DNA of 64,000 bases from Rotaria sordida (taxonomy: Eukaryota; Rotifera; Eurotatoria; Philodinida; Philodinidae), in contig CAJNOL010001205.1 in assembly GCA_905250125.1 (NCBI GenBank), forward strand, positions 7,699-71,698, read 5' to 3'. Positions 12,673 through 25,007 of this stretch are shown piece by piece (within the stretch, counting starts at the first letter, position 1; the number at the start of each line of letters is the position of its first letter). The translations under genes were made by a program, and so were the position numbers. The notes beneath the pieces were generated by a model. The model was not told where the DNA came from and did not search any database. It was given only the letters and a program-made list of their open reading frames with translations.

Positions 12673-12981
12673 AAAGCTGTGGTTTTCATCGTTCGAAAGA
12701 GGAGATGAAGATGCATCGACTTGTATATTATACGATCTTTTTTTGACATGATTGTTTTTTAAGGTTTTAATCGATCTCTTTGAAAACAAATCTAACCTGT
12801 GAGATGTTTGCAACAAATTTTCAAGTGTTATGTGCATATTCAAATCACCAATGGAAGATTTACAAAATTGCACAAATCTCAGATGTTTAGAGTTAATCAT
12901 TCAGAAACTATAGATATTGTAGTCGAACCTCGAAATGATTTTTCTAATCATTTCTGTGATAAAAGCATTTTTTTCTACTTT

Positions 12982-13225
12982 CTATCAGAAGATATTCAAA
13001 AAATATACACTCAACCTTTTTTTAAATAGACATTAGTGTAACCATCACATATAACAGAAAAAAAACAGATGTTATCAAAATTTTATTATTATGATATAAG
13101 TAGAAGAATGATGTTATATCATAGAAAATTAGAACTTCGTTTTTACTATCAGTCCATATAGAGAAAGAATTTCTTTAAACTTATTATAAGAAACTAAAGT
13201 ACCTTCGCCACTACTTTTTGATTGC
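12982..13225. repeat. Right arm of the inverted duplication
   Basis: Complement of 12406-12672. Landmarks are CCTTTTTTTAAATAGACATT near 13015, TTATTATTATGATATAAG near 13080 and ACTAAAGTACCTTCGCCACT near 13190. The spacer 12673-12981 is not repeated. Confidence 0.85.
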
Positions 13226-13353
13226 CATAAGTATATAATTACAACTAACGAAAATACAATTATAAAAATTCGAATCAGATCATTTTTTACATACAACGTA
13301 GATAAAAACATAATTAAAACAAAAATGACTCTTATAAAGTAGTTCACTGACAC
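13129..13353 (-). CDS. Small two-segment membrane protein ORF (74 aa)
   Basis: ATG at 13353, stop TAA at 13129. Residues 5-22 (FIRVIFVLIMFLSTLYV region) and 27-44 (LIRIFIIVFSLVVIIYL region) are hydrophobic enough for two membrane helices, followed by a polar 30-residue tail. I recognise no family. Its last third is duplicated in inverted orientation 0.7 kb away with mostly conservative changes (S/E versus D/K, Y versus H), so this was probably protein-coding when duplicated. It could also be a chance ORF or an exon of a larger gene. Confidence 0.42.
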   Translation of the reverse strand: MSVNYFIRVIFVLIMFLSTLYVKNDLIRIFIIVFSLVVIIYLWQSKSSGEGTLVSYNKFKEILSLYGLIVKTKF

Positions 13354-16150
13354 TATGATAAAAAATAAAGATATGATACAACATCGAATAAAACAAAAAA
13401 GTTAAATTAATAATAGTTCAAAATCTTATTGAATGATAGATATGACCACAGGACTTCTTGTTCTATTACTGTAAAAGATTATCATTTACTAACACGAATA
13501 ATCATGACGAATTGATTGAAAAGATAATTCAAAGAATCTTACTAAACGATAGGAGATAGACATTAACCTCAATAGATATGCAACGATCATGATCAGATTT
13601 TCAATCAATAGTTAAAGATAGTTTTTTTTGGGAGTAATTCTTACTTGCTCTGTAGATAGTACTTACGTATACGAGTACTCTAATAATATTATTTGATGTG
13701 ATTTGTAAAAGTATTATATAAGCAAATTGACAAGTCAATGTTCTTCAACCATTAAGTTACCGTATGATATGAATCCAACATGTAAGAGAATGTGAATGTC
13801 TGTTTAGACGGATCTAAATTGAATGCTGAGGAAAGTTATCAACAAATTTATTCTACATGAATTCTATTGTCTGCGCTTGAGCATAGTGTGATGTTGTCAT
13901 TCATTGATTCAATGAAGCAAAACAGATGTATGTAGATGCCGCAAACGAGACTATTGCGAGCTTTACACTCGGTATCATTTACAATGGACATCTACTATTG
14001 ACGCCATTTACATGAACAAGCATACGACCAAGAGTAAATGTCAACAAAAGAATTAGATAACATCCATTGACTAACAGCAGATATGCTGAAGAAAGACCAT
14101 TTTGCTGAAAATGTTGTTTCTTTAAAAAGAATCGAGCATAGAGAGTATAGAATCAATTACTATGAAGAAAATTTTTAATGAGATGTTAGTTAACTAAGTA
14201 TCTGTTGCAAGGAACATTCTTGTCTTGGTAGGATAAACTGTAATGATCTGAAAAGTAGAACGTATTATAATAGATTGATTATCAAATACATTTTCGATAA
14301 TGTTACAATTAATAGTCAATAATAGAACATTAGTACTCATCATACTTACACAAAACTCCAGCTGACGCACAGACTATTCTTAGTATGCAATAACATATTA
14401 TTAATTATTTTATGATATATGATCATAAAATATCCTTTGTAGTTAAAGGGAAGAGAAATAAAACTATGACAAATTGTTCTTGATATAATAATATTATTTA
14501 TTTATTTCAATTCGATCATTATTACTTATATGATTAATAACTGTACATTTAAATGAAAAGCGAATAGTTTTTATTTCGTATATTCAATTATTTTTATTGA
14601 ATAGATTTAAACACAGAAAAATTTCTTGTTCGATGTGAAATAAATTCGTAAACATAATATAGAAACTTTTGTTCTCATTTCCATATACATAATATGGAAC
14701 AACTTACTGAATTCAAAAAGAATTTCGTACAAGTTTTTTTTGTTTTTAATCTTAATGAGAATAAAAATAAAACAAATAATAGTTATATATCTATGAAAAA
14801 TATTTAACTTTTAGTCTTTTGACTTCTTAAGATTTTAGTTTCGTATTATACTCGCAAAGATGATTCCAAACCAGAGATGTTCACGACGTCGCAGCAGTGA
14901 CACAGTAGCTTTTCTTAGTTATCGCCATGGTACAACAGCGTCAGATTCTCAGCCGTAATGGACATCTATGCTCCAAACAGACAGCAAGAAATATACTAAT
15001 TGAAGCAATTATTACAGTCTTTTGTGCATGTAGCACAATGCTTGTAATATATGATGATATTCCTGTTCGTTTGTGTTTTGTCTAAAGATAAACAAATAAA
15101 GAATTTCTCAACTATAAATTATTCTTAAATAAAGAAAAAAAAACAATATATTAATCACTTATCTATTTATGTCATATTCAAAATAGCAAAAAAGGTAATT
15201 AAACATTTCTTCCATATGTCTTTTTCATAAGATTAACCATTCGAATGTATTCTCTACATACAAACATGTACTTAACTATGCAAAATGTATGAACAACAAA
15301 ATTTCCATATTCAATTTTATATACTTCAATAATAAAATGCGTACCTCAATATCCGAGTATTTAAATTTGAATTGAAATCAACTTTATAGTATTACATTAC
15401 TAAGAGAGAGAGAGAGAGTGATTAGATTTTATATAATTTAAAAAGGATATTTGACTTCTCTTTAAATATTTCAAATTAAATTGTCTATGAAAGTTACATA
15501 GAGGAGAACTGAACGATTTTTAAACATCATCAAAAACGAATATAAAAATTTTCGATTAATACATATGTCGAACAAAAAAGAAGAAAGATAGTGCAAAATG
15601 TAGATCAAATCAAGTAGAGAATGATAATGAACAAATCTTGACGATTTAATTAAGCTCGATGTCATCTACAAAATCAATCTCGCTCGATCATTGGTAGGAT
15701 CGAGTTTTATTATAGTAAACTTGTAACTTCATTAAACTACAGATTTTATTTAGAAAGATCAGTCAATAGAGAGAATTAGAGAAAAGTTATAACTGAAAGA
15801 CATTTCTGATCTACAAGTTTTTCGACTGTTTCTGTTACTATCACAATAAAAGTAATCATTAAAGATGACATTTGTTTTTGCACTGATACACTACAGTTCA
15901 TAAAGTAGTCCTTAACACACTATTATTTAAATGAAAAAGAAACATTACAACGTTAGCTATTTAGAACTGTCTAGTTTTGAGTTTATGGTCACTTCCAAAT
16001 TCATCGAAAAATTATCATAATTTTATCATGTCATTAACAATTACGAGAAAAAAATGCGTTTAACCACCCATTAACCTTGAGTGTGCATCCATCAGTTCTT
16101 ATTACATGGCATGCGCGTGAACATTTGTTTGACTAGATAATTGAAACTCC
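13354..16150. other. Noncoding AT-rich region
   Basis: No coding region or RNA gene recognised. It contains a short (GA)n run near 15405-15418 and homopolymer tracts. The frame at 15471 on the minus strand has no supporting features. Confidence 0.5.
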
Positions 16151-16189
16151 AAATGAAATTAACATTAGCTTTTCATGCAGCACTAACCT

Positions 16190-16942
16190 AACAACTTACT
16201 ACAAAAACGAAAGATCTATCACAAGAATTCTAACTATATCGTTAGGAACATCAACTACTACTGTCATAGCTATCATTATAGTCACATGGACTACTATTAC
16301 AATGACCAGAACAATAGTTTCTTATTATTGGAACGACAATAATCATAGAAATAACAAAAACAAAATAATATCTATGACAACACAAACAACGATTCTTATT
16401 ACTCTTCAACATCAACAAACGTCACAGATTCAACAATATCAATGTAAAAAAATCTAACAACTATAATGACTTTCACTAAAGAAGAAAATACAACTTTTAC
16501 ATAAGACGATGAACACTACAAATCTACTATTGGAACAAAAACAATCATAGAATCAATAAAAAGTACAACAAGAAAAATCAAAATAATCGAAATAAGAACG
16601 CCTAAAAGAATTTAAACAAGAGAAACTGTAATTATGCCTATACTGACTTTATCAATAATAATGGAAAGCCTCTTAAATAATATTTAAAACTAAACTAATA
16701 ATAGAATCAACAAAAAAATACCTACACAAATCGAAACCGTCATTGAAGAGACGACTCCCATCGTCATTCAATCAATAGCAAAAGTCGTTACAACAGAAAT
16801 AAAGTTTGCAGATGAAGAAAAAAGTCAAACACATCAACGAATAATCACAACATCACCGTTGACTACTGCAAAAATTTCGATTAATACGAGTGAAACTGAA
16901 TGTCAATCAAAACAGAGAACCTACGATGCTACTTTGGTTTGA
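16190..16942 (+). pseudogene. Decayed threonine-rich (mucin-like) coding sequence
   Basis: Plus-strand frames are rich in ACA/ACT/ATT codons, giving Thr/Ile-rich fragments such as TSTTTVIAIIIV and MTTQTTILITL. There are stops at about 16455 and further on. The last part (about 16720-16942) is open for some 70 codons, with ETTPIVIQSIAKVVTTE and TTSPLTTAKIS, and ends in TGA. The composition resembles the Thr-rich linker of the metalloproteinase in this window, but no alignable domain is present. It may be a decayed extracellular linker or plain low-complexity DNA. Confidence 0.33.
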
Positions 16943-17436
16943 GACTTCTTTTTAAAAAGGATAGGAATATATATATTTATGTTCATATCTATTTTTATAT
17001 TTATTACTATAATATCGAAAATGAAAATAAAATCATAAATAAATTCCAATGGGATATATATTTTAAAAAACATGTAGTAGTGGTTTTATATAGAAATACT
17101 CCTCGCGTCATTGACAGAGAATTGATGAATGATTGCTTTTATTTTTCATCTTTCTATTCTCATTTACAATTGTGTAAATATTTTATTGAATCGAACCGCG
17201 TCTAAAACATAGTTGACATGCATTCGAAAAGTAAAGAATGAATGCAAACAGACACAACTCACATCAAACATCTTTTTTCATTTAACTTTTATTTGAATAG
17301 TATTGAACATTTATTGATTATTATTTTCTTTTCATCAGTTACATGTTTATATTATTCTTCTTTCTCTCATCCTATATAAAATCATGTATGACTTTCTAAA
17401 AATTTCAGATTGAATCTAAATAATAGAAAATATAAA
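16943..17436. promoter_or_regulatory. Upstream region of AIM24-family gene
   Basis: No gene supported. The TATATAAAAT near 17373 could be a core promoter about 60 bp before the ATG at 17437. An AG acceptor-like site (TTTCAG, 17404-17409) might instead end a 5' UTR intron. Confidence 0.35.
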
Positions 17437-18294
17437 ATGGCATCTGCGTCTGCACATCAAATATCTTTAGGCAGTTTGGCAGATATAACTGGTGAATTTA
17501 ATGGTGGTTCTTATAAAATCGATCATCGTGATACAAATGCACTTCTTTCAATAAGATTATCAGCTAATACTTCATTTTATGCTCAACCTGGAGCTATGGT
17601 TGCTATGAGTTCAGAAGTGACACTCAAAGGTAAATTTAAATTTTCATTCAAAAAAATGTTTACTGGAGGTGAAATGTCTCAATCAACATTTACGGGTCCT
17701 GGTGAAATAATACTTGCACCACCTATTTGGTAAAAATTTCAATTTTATTGATTTTCATATTATATTTTGTTCAATTAAACATCAATATTTTTCCTTTGTT
17801 AGGGGTGATATAGTACCTATTCAGGTGGATGCTGGTATCGAATGGAATGTTGGTAAAGGTGGATTTTTAGCAATGACCGATGGTGTAATAAAAGATACAA
17901 AATCTCAAGGATTAGGCAAAGGATTATTTTCAGGCGAAGGTTTTTTTGTCAATCGAATATCAGGTGTGGGTAGTTTTTTTGTTACATCAATTGGTGCAAT
18001 AGTACAAAGAAATTTAAAAGAAGGAGAACAATGGATTGTTGATAATGGACATTTAGTAGCATGGACTTGTCCATATACATTGGAAAGATCAGGTGGTGGT
18101 TTTATCAGTGGAAGACATGCAGATGAAGGACTTGTTTGTCGATTTACAGGTCCAGGAATAGTATTAATTCAAGTAAATATTTTTTGTTTGTTTTTTTATC
18201 ATAATAAAGAAATTAATATATTCAATATATTTTATAGAGTCGAAATCCTGAAGCTTTATCAGCATGGATTGCAGGTCAGAGACCATCAGGCTAA
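17437..18294 (+). CDS. AIM24-family protein
   Basis: Three exons, 17437-17729, 17803-18172 and 18238-18294, join in phases 2 and 0 to give 239 aa. The AIM24/TIGR00266 beta-sandwich family is recognised from GEFNGGSYKI, YAQPGAMVAMS, GPGEIILAPP, then WNVGKGGFLAMT, GVGSFFVTS, VDNGHLVAW and RFTGPGIVLIQSRNPEALSAW. The length is about that of single-domain members. Yeast Aim24 acts in mitochondrial architecture. Bacterial and animal paralogues are less well understood, and no clear mitochondrial presequence is visible here, so location is open. The ATG chosen is the first in frame, next to MASASAH. AATAAA-like signals follow at about 18362. Introns are 73 and 65 bp. Confidence 0.93.
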
Positions 18295-19227
18295 TTATTA
18301 ACGAAGTTACATATTTTGATTTTTCATGTATTATTTACTTATCTTATGTAATTTATGTGAAAAATAAAATGCCAATTATTATTAGATACATCGATTCTCT
18401 GCAATTTTTGAATATTTAATAATATAAAAGTTCAAGAATAGTTCTACGCATGATAAAGTCTTTGAAAGATATTATAGAATAAGTACATGATAATTATCTT
18501 CATTTTTTTCATTTTAATTATATCCTTATTATTATGAAATACAAAATGACCCGTGTCTTTTTGACTTGATCATTAATATAACAGCGGGCTTCTTTTAATG
18601 GCGCATGCAAAACATGTTTATCTTTTATTGTCATTAAGAAAAAAAAATCTTGAAAGTCTTTTATTAACAGTCATATATACAATGTCCTATAAATATATTT
18701 CTTTTAATGAGTATTTCATCATCATCATTCATTACCGAACACATGCTTTTTACTTCCACTTCTCTGATAACATAATTAGTCTATAAAGTCAACTTATCAA
18801 TCATAAAATCTAATTCATTGATCTACTTTTAGAAATGACATATGCTTAAAAAACTTTCTAATGTGTCAAAAACGTCGAATTAACTTGATTTTTATCTTGG
18901 ATAATAGATGTCATGTGAAAATTTTTATTTATATAGAACGACTCAACAAAATACTTTTTAAGCTTTTTTACCTTTGGATAAAATACAAGAATGAAGTGTT
19001 TCTCACTTACGAGGGAAGATCCTCAAGTGATTCATCGTCTTTACGTCGAAACTATGTAGATTCTAATGAGCTATGATAACTCTGAAAAGAGTTGAAGCTG
19101 ATAGCTTATTATTACCGAGATACTTCATTTTTATGGTATTTTTTAAGCACAAGTCTGTGATCCTCTCAGGATCATCAGAAAAACTAATTTTGGAATTTCG
19201 ACTCAAAACTTTGTATAGTGACCAGTC

Positions 19228-19407
19228 TTAATGAGAATAGTTTATTGTAAAAGTTTTAGATATTTTGATTGTTCCTATCCTAAGATACAGTTATGGAAAA
19301 TCATGCATGTACATCGCTCTTACTCATTGGCAAAAGCCACGTCTCTGCATTTCAGAAGAGGAGCAATCAGAAGATCTGAAATTTTTACAATAAACTGTTT
19401 TCATTAA
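19228..19407. mobile_element. Short TIR element flanked by TTAA
   Basis: The left arm after TTAA (19228-19231) reads TGAGAATAGTTTATTGTAAA. The right arm, read inward from TTAA (19404-19407), gives TGAAAACAGTTTATTGTAAA, and the similarity continues for about 45 bp. The element is 180 bp. A TTAA duplication is typical of piggyBac-type insertion, so this may be a piggyBac-derived MITE. Confidence 0.72.
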
Positions 19408-20020
19408 TCTAAGTAATCTTTTATAATTTTAAACAATTATCAGTAAGATATATAAACAATATTCTTAATGGATCTCTCAGGTATTGTGCGATTACTAATA
19501 ATATCTATAATTAAACAAAGTGCACTTTATTTTCCAGATTTACTCGGTTTTTTTTAGTATAATATCGTCCGTATTTCTCGTCAATTAATTTAATGTTAAC
19601 GTAGATGCACAAAAAGTTTAATATAAAAGAGAATTATGTCTTTCGATATAATGATAAAAGACGTTATTCTTTTTTTTGCCATTTTTCCTTTAACTATCCA
19701 ATCTTCAGATCCGTCGGAAGGAACAAAAGGACGAAGTTTTCTTCTTTACAAGGTACATCTTGTATTGATAATGCCATCTCCTTCCTTTATGATGAAACCT
19801 TATTAAACACATCTTCGTATCTTATTTTTTTCTACTCATTCACATAATATTTTGTCTTGTTTGCTTACAGTAAGTTTAACTTATTTATTTTCAATCATAT
19901 AAATGGTGTTCCACAATAACTGGGAATAAATTGTGAAATAACATTTTTCTTGGCATAGAAGGATGGAATTTTTATCACATACATATCTAATCAAGATCTT
20001 TAGTTTTCAGCTCTCTAACT

Positions 20021-20230
20021 AAATTTTTCTATCAAAATCCTCTAGGAGTTGAAATCCCCCTGATATATTTTTCTGTAAAACTCTCTTTAGAAAGTTTCTT
20101 TCGAAAATTTGACAGATATTCTATTCGATAGGGAATTTTAAGGGGTATCCAAATCAATATTTGGATGTGACCTAGTTACTCATCTTCGATGAAAAACTTT
20201 AAAAATAAAAGTGTCTTAAACTTTTGCGGT
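20021..20230. repeat. Solo arm of the foldback family seen at 30171-30840
   Basis: About 210 bp match the right arm of the later element, including TCAAAATCCTCTAGGAGTTG, CTAGTTACTCATCTTCGATG and the end AGTGTCTTAAACTTTTGCGG. Only one arm is present, so this is a truncated copy. Confidence 0.85.
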
Positions 20231-21624
20231 CCACTCTATATATGATAAAAACTTAAGCGTTCTATATTGAAGAAAAAAAAAATATGAAAAATATTGTTGA
20301 CAATCTATCTTCAATAATCATGATAGATACCCTTTATGAATAATAATTTCAATCTGTTGATTGCAAGGATCATCATGATGATAATAAAACAAATTTTTCA
20401 GGTTATAAATGCAATAAGTTTTTCTCATCAGATCATACTGAATTCATTATCATATTGTAAATCTTGATAAAATATATTAAAATAATTCATCAAAATATAA
20501 TAATCTCCATATATTATTAAGAACAGTACTGAGACATATTAAATTCTATGTAAATTATCAATCATATGAAGAAATCGTTTATTCTATTATCATACTTATA
20601 AGACAGTATTTTCAACTATAATTGCATTTTCTATTTCATATCCATAAATTTGAAATATGTTAAGAATAATTCCAAGGTTCAAAAAAGAATAGATTGTTAT
20701 TTGTATGACTACATGAATTAATTCAATCGAAAAATTTCTAATTTTCTTTATATTTGAAGATATTATAGATAAGAATGTTACTACAGTTTTTTTTTCTTTC
20801 CTTGTGTTATTCTTGGTTTTTTTTTTATAAGACATTTATCATTGAATTAATGGTATTCTATCTTTCTCTTATGTTTACATTTTTGTCTATAGCTTCATAG
20901 ACTTTTTTCTCGTTGAAATTTTTTTCTGATATTCTTTGATATTTTTCTATTTCTTCGAGACATTCATTGAAAGTTCTAACATTTCGAATGAGAAAAATAA
21001 AATAAAATAATTAATATATTTATTTAATTAAACAATGCGAGTAAAGAAAATTTTTCTATAGAGTATATTATTAGAAAAAATTATTTATTTCAAATGATAG
21101 AAGATATTTCTCTTGAATATAATCTAATGTATAAAAAGAAATTTGATCTATATGATACACTCTCTCCAAATTAATATTCAACATGTGCAAATATGCCTCA
21201 TATATATTCTCGTCTATTATCTTCAAGGTCATCAGTATAAGCATTTCATTATAGAAATGTTCTTTTCATGTAGACAGTTCGACTGAATTGTATTTATGAT
21301 TATCTGGACTACAAATATCTCTAGGAAAAAAAAAAAAAACAAAAAGAATATTTACTAAAACAAAATGTATTCATTCTAAATATTATTGGTTTTATTGCAT
21401 CTTGAAAATAGATAGTAGCAGAAGAATCCAATGTTCTAGGTCGTGAAGAAAACAACATTGTTGAATTTTTATTGAAACTATGAATTCATATATCCTTATT
21501 ATTTTAAATCGATATAGGCTATCGATTGAAAGCAATACCAGATTTAGATAGAGGACAATTGTCTTTCCGACTGAAAAGACTTTTCGTGATTTATTTTTAG
21601 AAGAAAATATATAAAACTGTGCCA

Positions 21625-22749
21625 ATGGTATATCTAATGAACTACAAAATGTATTTGTTGATTATGATTGCTCACTCCAACGCTGAATTACCTTTTCTTA
21701 CTAACGACGTTCTAAATGAAACATTGTTCGAAAACTATAATAAAAGTTGTCAGACTTCAACAGTACCAATGATATTATTATTAGTTAAAAGATTAGAATG
21801 GTCATCAATCATCTTAAATCGATGGATAGTTCCAATTACGTTTCTAACTGGTATAATAGGAAATTTATTTAATTTGATTATATTTACACGTAAAGATTTT
21901 TTAAAACAATCATGTTCTTTATATTTTTTGTCAGCATCAATAAATAATATAATTATGTATTTAACTGGTCTTTTAACTCGAATGTTAAGTGATGGTTTTC
22001 AAGTAAATATACCTGGTAGTAATTCAAATATGTATTGTCAAATTCGAATTTATCTTGTTTATACTATTTTTGCAATATCAAATTGGTTTCTTATTTTCGC
22101 ATCAGTTGATCGATTTTATTCAACAAATCAATCAGCATTAAAACGTCAATATGTTTGTTCGAAACGAATGGCATTTAAATTAATTTGTTTAACAATAATT
22201 GGATGCATTTTAATACATATACATATTATTGTTTATTATAAATATTTATACTACGTTAATCTATATAACAAACAAACATTAATATGTACATCAGATAATA
22301 GAATTTATATTATATTTTTATCATTATTTATGTTAATTTTTTATAGTTTATTACCTCCATTATTAATGTTATTAATAGGCTTTTTAACATTAAATAATGT
22401 TCGAAAATCTCGTCGACAAATAAATTCAAATCGAATGCCAACATTAATAATAAGACGAGGTAAAAATCAATTAATTAAAACACTTACAGTACAAATAACT
22501 CTTCTTGTTATATTGACAAGTCCACATTCATTTTATTGGATTTATGTTATGATTACAACAGATAAATATTCAATTAAACCAAGTATTATACAAGAATATG
22601 AAAAATTTATTTTAAATATTGTCCGTATATTACTTTATATTAATTATGGATGTCCATTTTATATACATATGAGTGTTTCAAAAAAATTTCGAAATGAATT
22701 TATTAAAATAATTGATGAAATCAAAAGATATTTTAGATATTTATATTAA
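21625..22749 (+). CDS. Rhodopsin-class G-protein-coupled receptor
   Basis: Single exon, 374 aa from the first ATG at 21625. A hydrophobic N-terminal stretch (MYLLIMIAHSNA) may be a signal peptide, followed by NETL and NKS glycosylation sites. Seven membrane segments can be placed. TM1 has TGIIGNLFNLIIF with the GN pair. A Cys before TM3 (MYCQIR) could pair with the ECL2 Cys (TLICTSDN). The DRY box reads VDRF, TM6 is LTVQITLLVILTSPHSFYWI, and TM7 is YINYGCPFYIHMSVSKKFR in place of NPxxY. Such intronless, divergent receptors resemble peptide-type (FMRFamide-like) receptors. The ligand cannot be deduced. Confidence 0.88.
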   Translation: MVYLMNYKMYLLIMIAHSNAELPFLTNDVLNETLFENYNKSCQTSTVPMILLLVKRLEWSSIILNRWIVPITFLTGIIGNLFNLIIFTRKDFLKQSCSLYFLSASINNIIMYLTGLLTRMLSDGFQVNIPGSNSNMYCQIRIYLVYTIFAISNWFLIFASVDRFYSTNQSALKRQYVCSKRMAFKLICLTIIGCILIHIHIIVYYKYLYYVNLYNKQTLICTSDNRIYIIFLSLFMLIFYSLLPPLLMLLIGFLTLNNVRKSRRQINSNRMPTLIIRRGKNQLIKTLTVQITLLVILTSPHSFYWIYVMITTDKYSIKPSIIQEYEKFILNIVRILLYINYGCPFYIHMSVSKKFRNEFIKIIDEIKRYFRYLY

Positions 22750-22828
22750 AAGATTTCTTTTCCCTCGTTTTTTGTTTTTTTTTCTTTCTGAAAATATTAT
22801 TTTTCTTTGATATTTATCAATTTATTTA

Positions 22829-23082
22829 ATGGAAGAATATATTGGTGTGTTGTCAATAACATATATTAATATGAGTATCTCTCAATATTTATTTTTTCAG
22901 AGACATTTTCCCAACAAATTGATTGTGGTGAAAAATTAACTATAATTATGTCAATTATTCTTCCATTTTTTGTTATTTTTTCTTTACTTATTTGTTGGAT
23001 TATGAGACCTTATTATCCACAACAAGCATCAAGTGTCATTGAATTTCAAATTAGACAACAAATAGATTTTTCAAAAATTTGA
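22829..23082 (+). CDS. Single-pass membrane micro-protein (65 aa)
   Basis: A 16-nt first exon, ATG GAA GAA TAT ATT G (22829-22844), joins across a 56-bp GT-AG intron to 22901-23082, giving 65 aa. The order is a polar N-terminus with EETF-like acidic residues, one strongly hydrophobic helix (IIMSIILPFFVIFSLLICWI), then a polar tail RPYYPQQASS ending FSKI. The second exon is open in one frame only and starts exactly at a TTTTTTCAG acceptor. The intron size matches neighbouring genes. I recognise no family. It follows the receptor gene by 80 bp on the same strand. A short 5' exon can occur by chance, so confidence is moderate. Confidence 0.55.
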
Positions 23083-24333
23083 CAATAAATAAAGTAAAAT
23101 GAACTCATCTTCTATTAGAATGATTTCAAAATAATTCTCGAAATATTGATTGATAATCATTGAAAAAGAGTTTTTCTTTTTTCTTCAATTATATTTGTCT
23201 TGATTTAATCGATCAAAGAATGACAATGATCTTATTAATCTTTGTCGTTTCATAATATATTCTATTTGAAGTATTGGTTTTTTTTCTGGGCAAACTTTTA
23301 TAAGATAAGCTTTTTTGTTTTGTAGATTAAGAGAAGAAAAAGTGATTAGTTTTTATCATAGAAAAAAGAAAAGAATTGAATGATTAAGTTATTTAGAATA
23401 GTACCAGTGAGTAATATTTTCCTATTATTTATAAATATTGTTGATTATCATTAAACAAATATATTTTAATAAATGCACTAGGGAATGAGAATTGAAGTTG
23501 AGCCTTTAGAATTGCCAACAAGAAAAAGAAATGAATAATCATCATGCAATTCAGATAAAAATAAACATCTAGATAATGATCTATGTTCATCAAAAAAGCA
23601 TTAACAGATCTAGCAGAAGACCTTTTCTTTTTAATGTTGAATGAAGCATCCTGCTATTCTTTTGTTGCAATAACGTTTTCGCCTGATGTAGTTTGAGTAG
23701 CTTCATCTGTTCCTTAGCAAAGACTGAAGAGAGAAAAAGAAAAAGAAAGAAACATTTTCTCATTTTATTCTGTAAATACTCAAAACCAACTATATTCTTT
23801 TATCATTTTTTTTTTCTTCTCTTTGATAGTTAGATCTACTTTTTCGAATAATAAAATTCCAAAGTAAATCTTCCTAATGTAAGTTTTTATTTTTTTTATT
23901 TTTTTAAGAATAATAAAGAAAAAAAAATACAGTAATTGAATAACGCATCAATCATAAGATCTTTAGGTTGGTTTTTTTTTTTGATTTGTTTAGATATTTG
24001 ATTGATGACAGCTGTTCGATAGAGATGGTACATGCAAACTTCAGATTTATTTCTTATATCTAGAGAAATTAGATCTTTTCGAACAAAAATTTTACATCTA
24101 TTTAAAATAATACTTTTTCTCTCTTTCGTAAAAGAAAGAAAAAAAAGCTGTTTTGTAAAAGAACCTTCTATGTAAATTACAAGTTTTAATATAACAAAAA
24201 AAAAAAAAAACTTGTCTTCTCGTTCTTCTCATTTTTCTTTCGTACTTCTGCCTGCTAATCATTCTTTTTTTCAGCATTGCCAACAACAGCAGAAACAACA
24301 CCATAGAACGCTAAACATTTTGTGGTTTGACAG

Positions 24334-24339
<6 letters not shown>

Positions 24340-24372
<33 letters not shown>
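24340..24372. repeat. (GA)n microsatellite
   Basis: Uninterrupted AG dinucleotides with one GG break near 24366, followed by purine-rich sequence. Confidence 0.9.
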
Positions 24373-24373
<1 letters not shown>

Positions 24374-24968
24374 AGAAAGAAATGATATAGAAATGAGAGA
24401 AAGAAATAAGAGAGAAAAACCACATAGTTGCTGCATTCTGCGTTCTTTTTACTTCTGTGTCTTGTTTGGTGCTTTAGTGATCATAACTTGTGTGTATATG
24501 TGTGAATGAATGTATTCAGACAACGACTAACTGTAGAAGAAATTATTTAAGAATTCGAATCCTTGAACACGTCTTATATTGTGTATTAAATTTAAAAAAA
24601 ATTAAGACATTAATCATATCGAATCACAATCGTCTGATTGTCTCAAACATTCCTAGGTATGTATATATTGATCATAGAGCATCTGTTGACATTTGCCTTT
24701 GTCTTTACTCAACACATCAATAATGTAATTGTAGAATATAGTATCATTCAATTCGATATATATTTATAAAATAACCTTTTGTCAATTATCTATATATAGA
24801 GCTAGTAGCGATATAATTATAATCATACATCAGTTATCTTTCTAGGGTAAAATCTGTGAATAATCATATAAAACAAAACAAAAAATGATGAGAAAATTTT
24901 TCAAATATTAATCACTAAAAACTCATAAAAAAATCCTACGATGATTGAATACAAATGAAGGTCAAGAG

Positions 24969-24969
24969 C

Positions 24970-25005
<36 letters not shown>

Positions 25006-25007
25006 GT
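24969..25007. repeat. (TA)n microsatellite
   Basis: TA dinucleotides with two TG interruptions. Confidence 0.9.

Larger units (their letters stand above)
18295..21624. other. Noncoding region with two repeat relics
   Basis: No supported gene. Open frames at 18598, 18861, 19605, 20596 (-) and 21392 (-) are Phe/Lys/Ile-rich and have no domain features. The region contains the two repeats listed separately (19228-19407 and 20021-20230). Confidence 0.5.

Noticed and set aside
16900..17205. 101-aa plus-strand frame
   Set aside because: Low-complexity Tyr/Ile-rich, no domain, overlaps the end of the Thr-rich relic in another frame.
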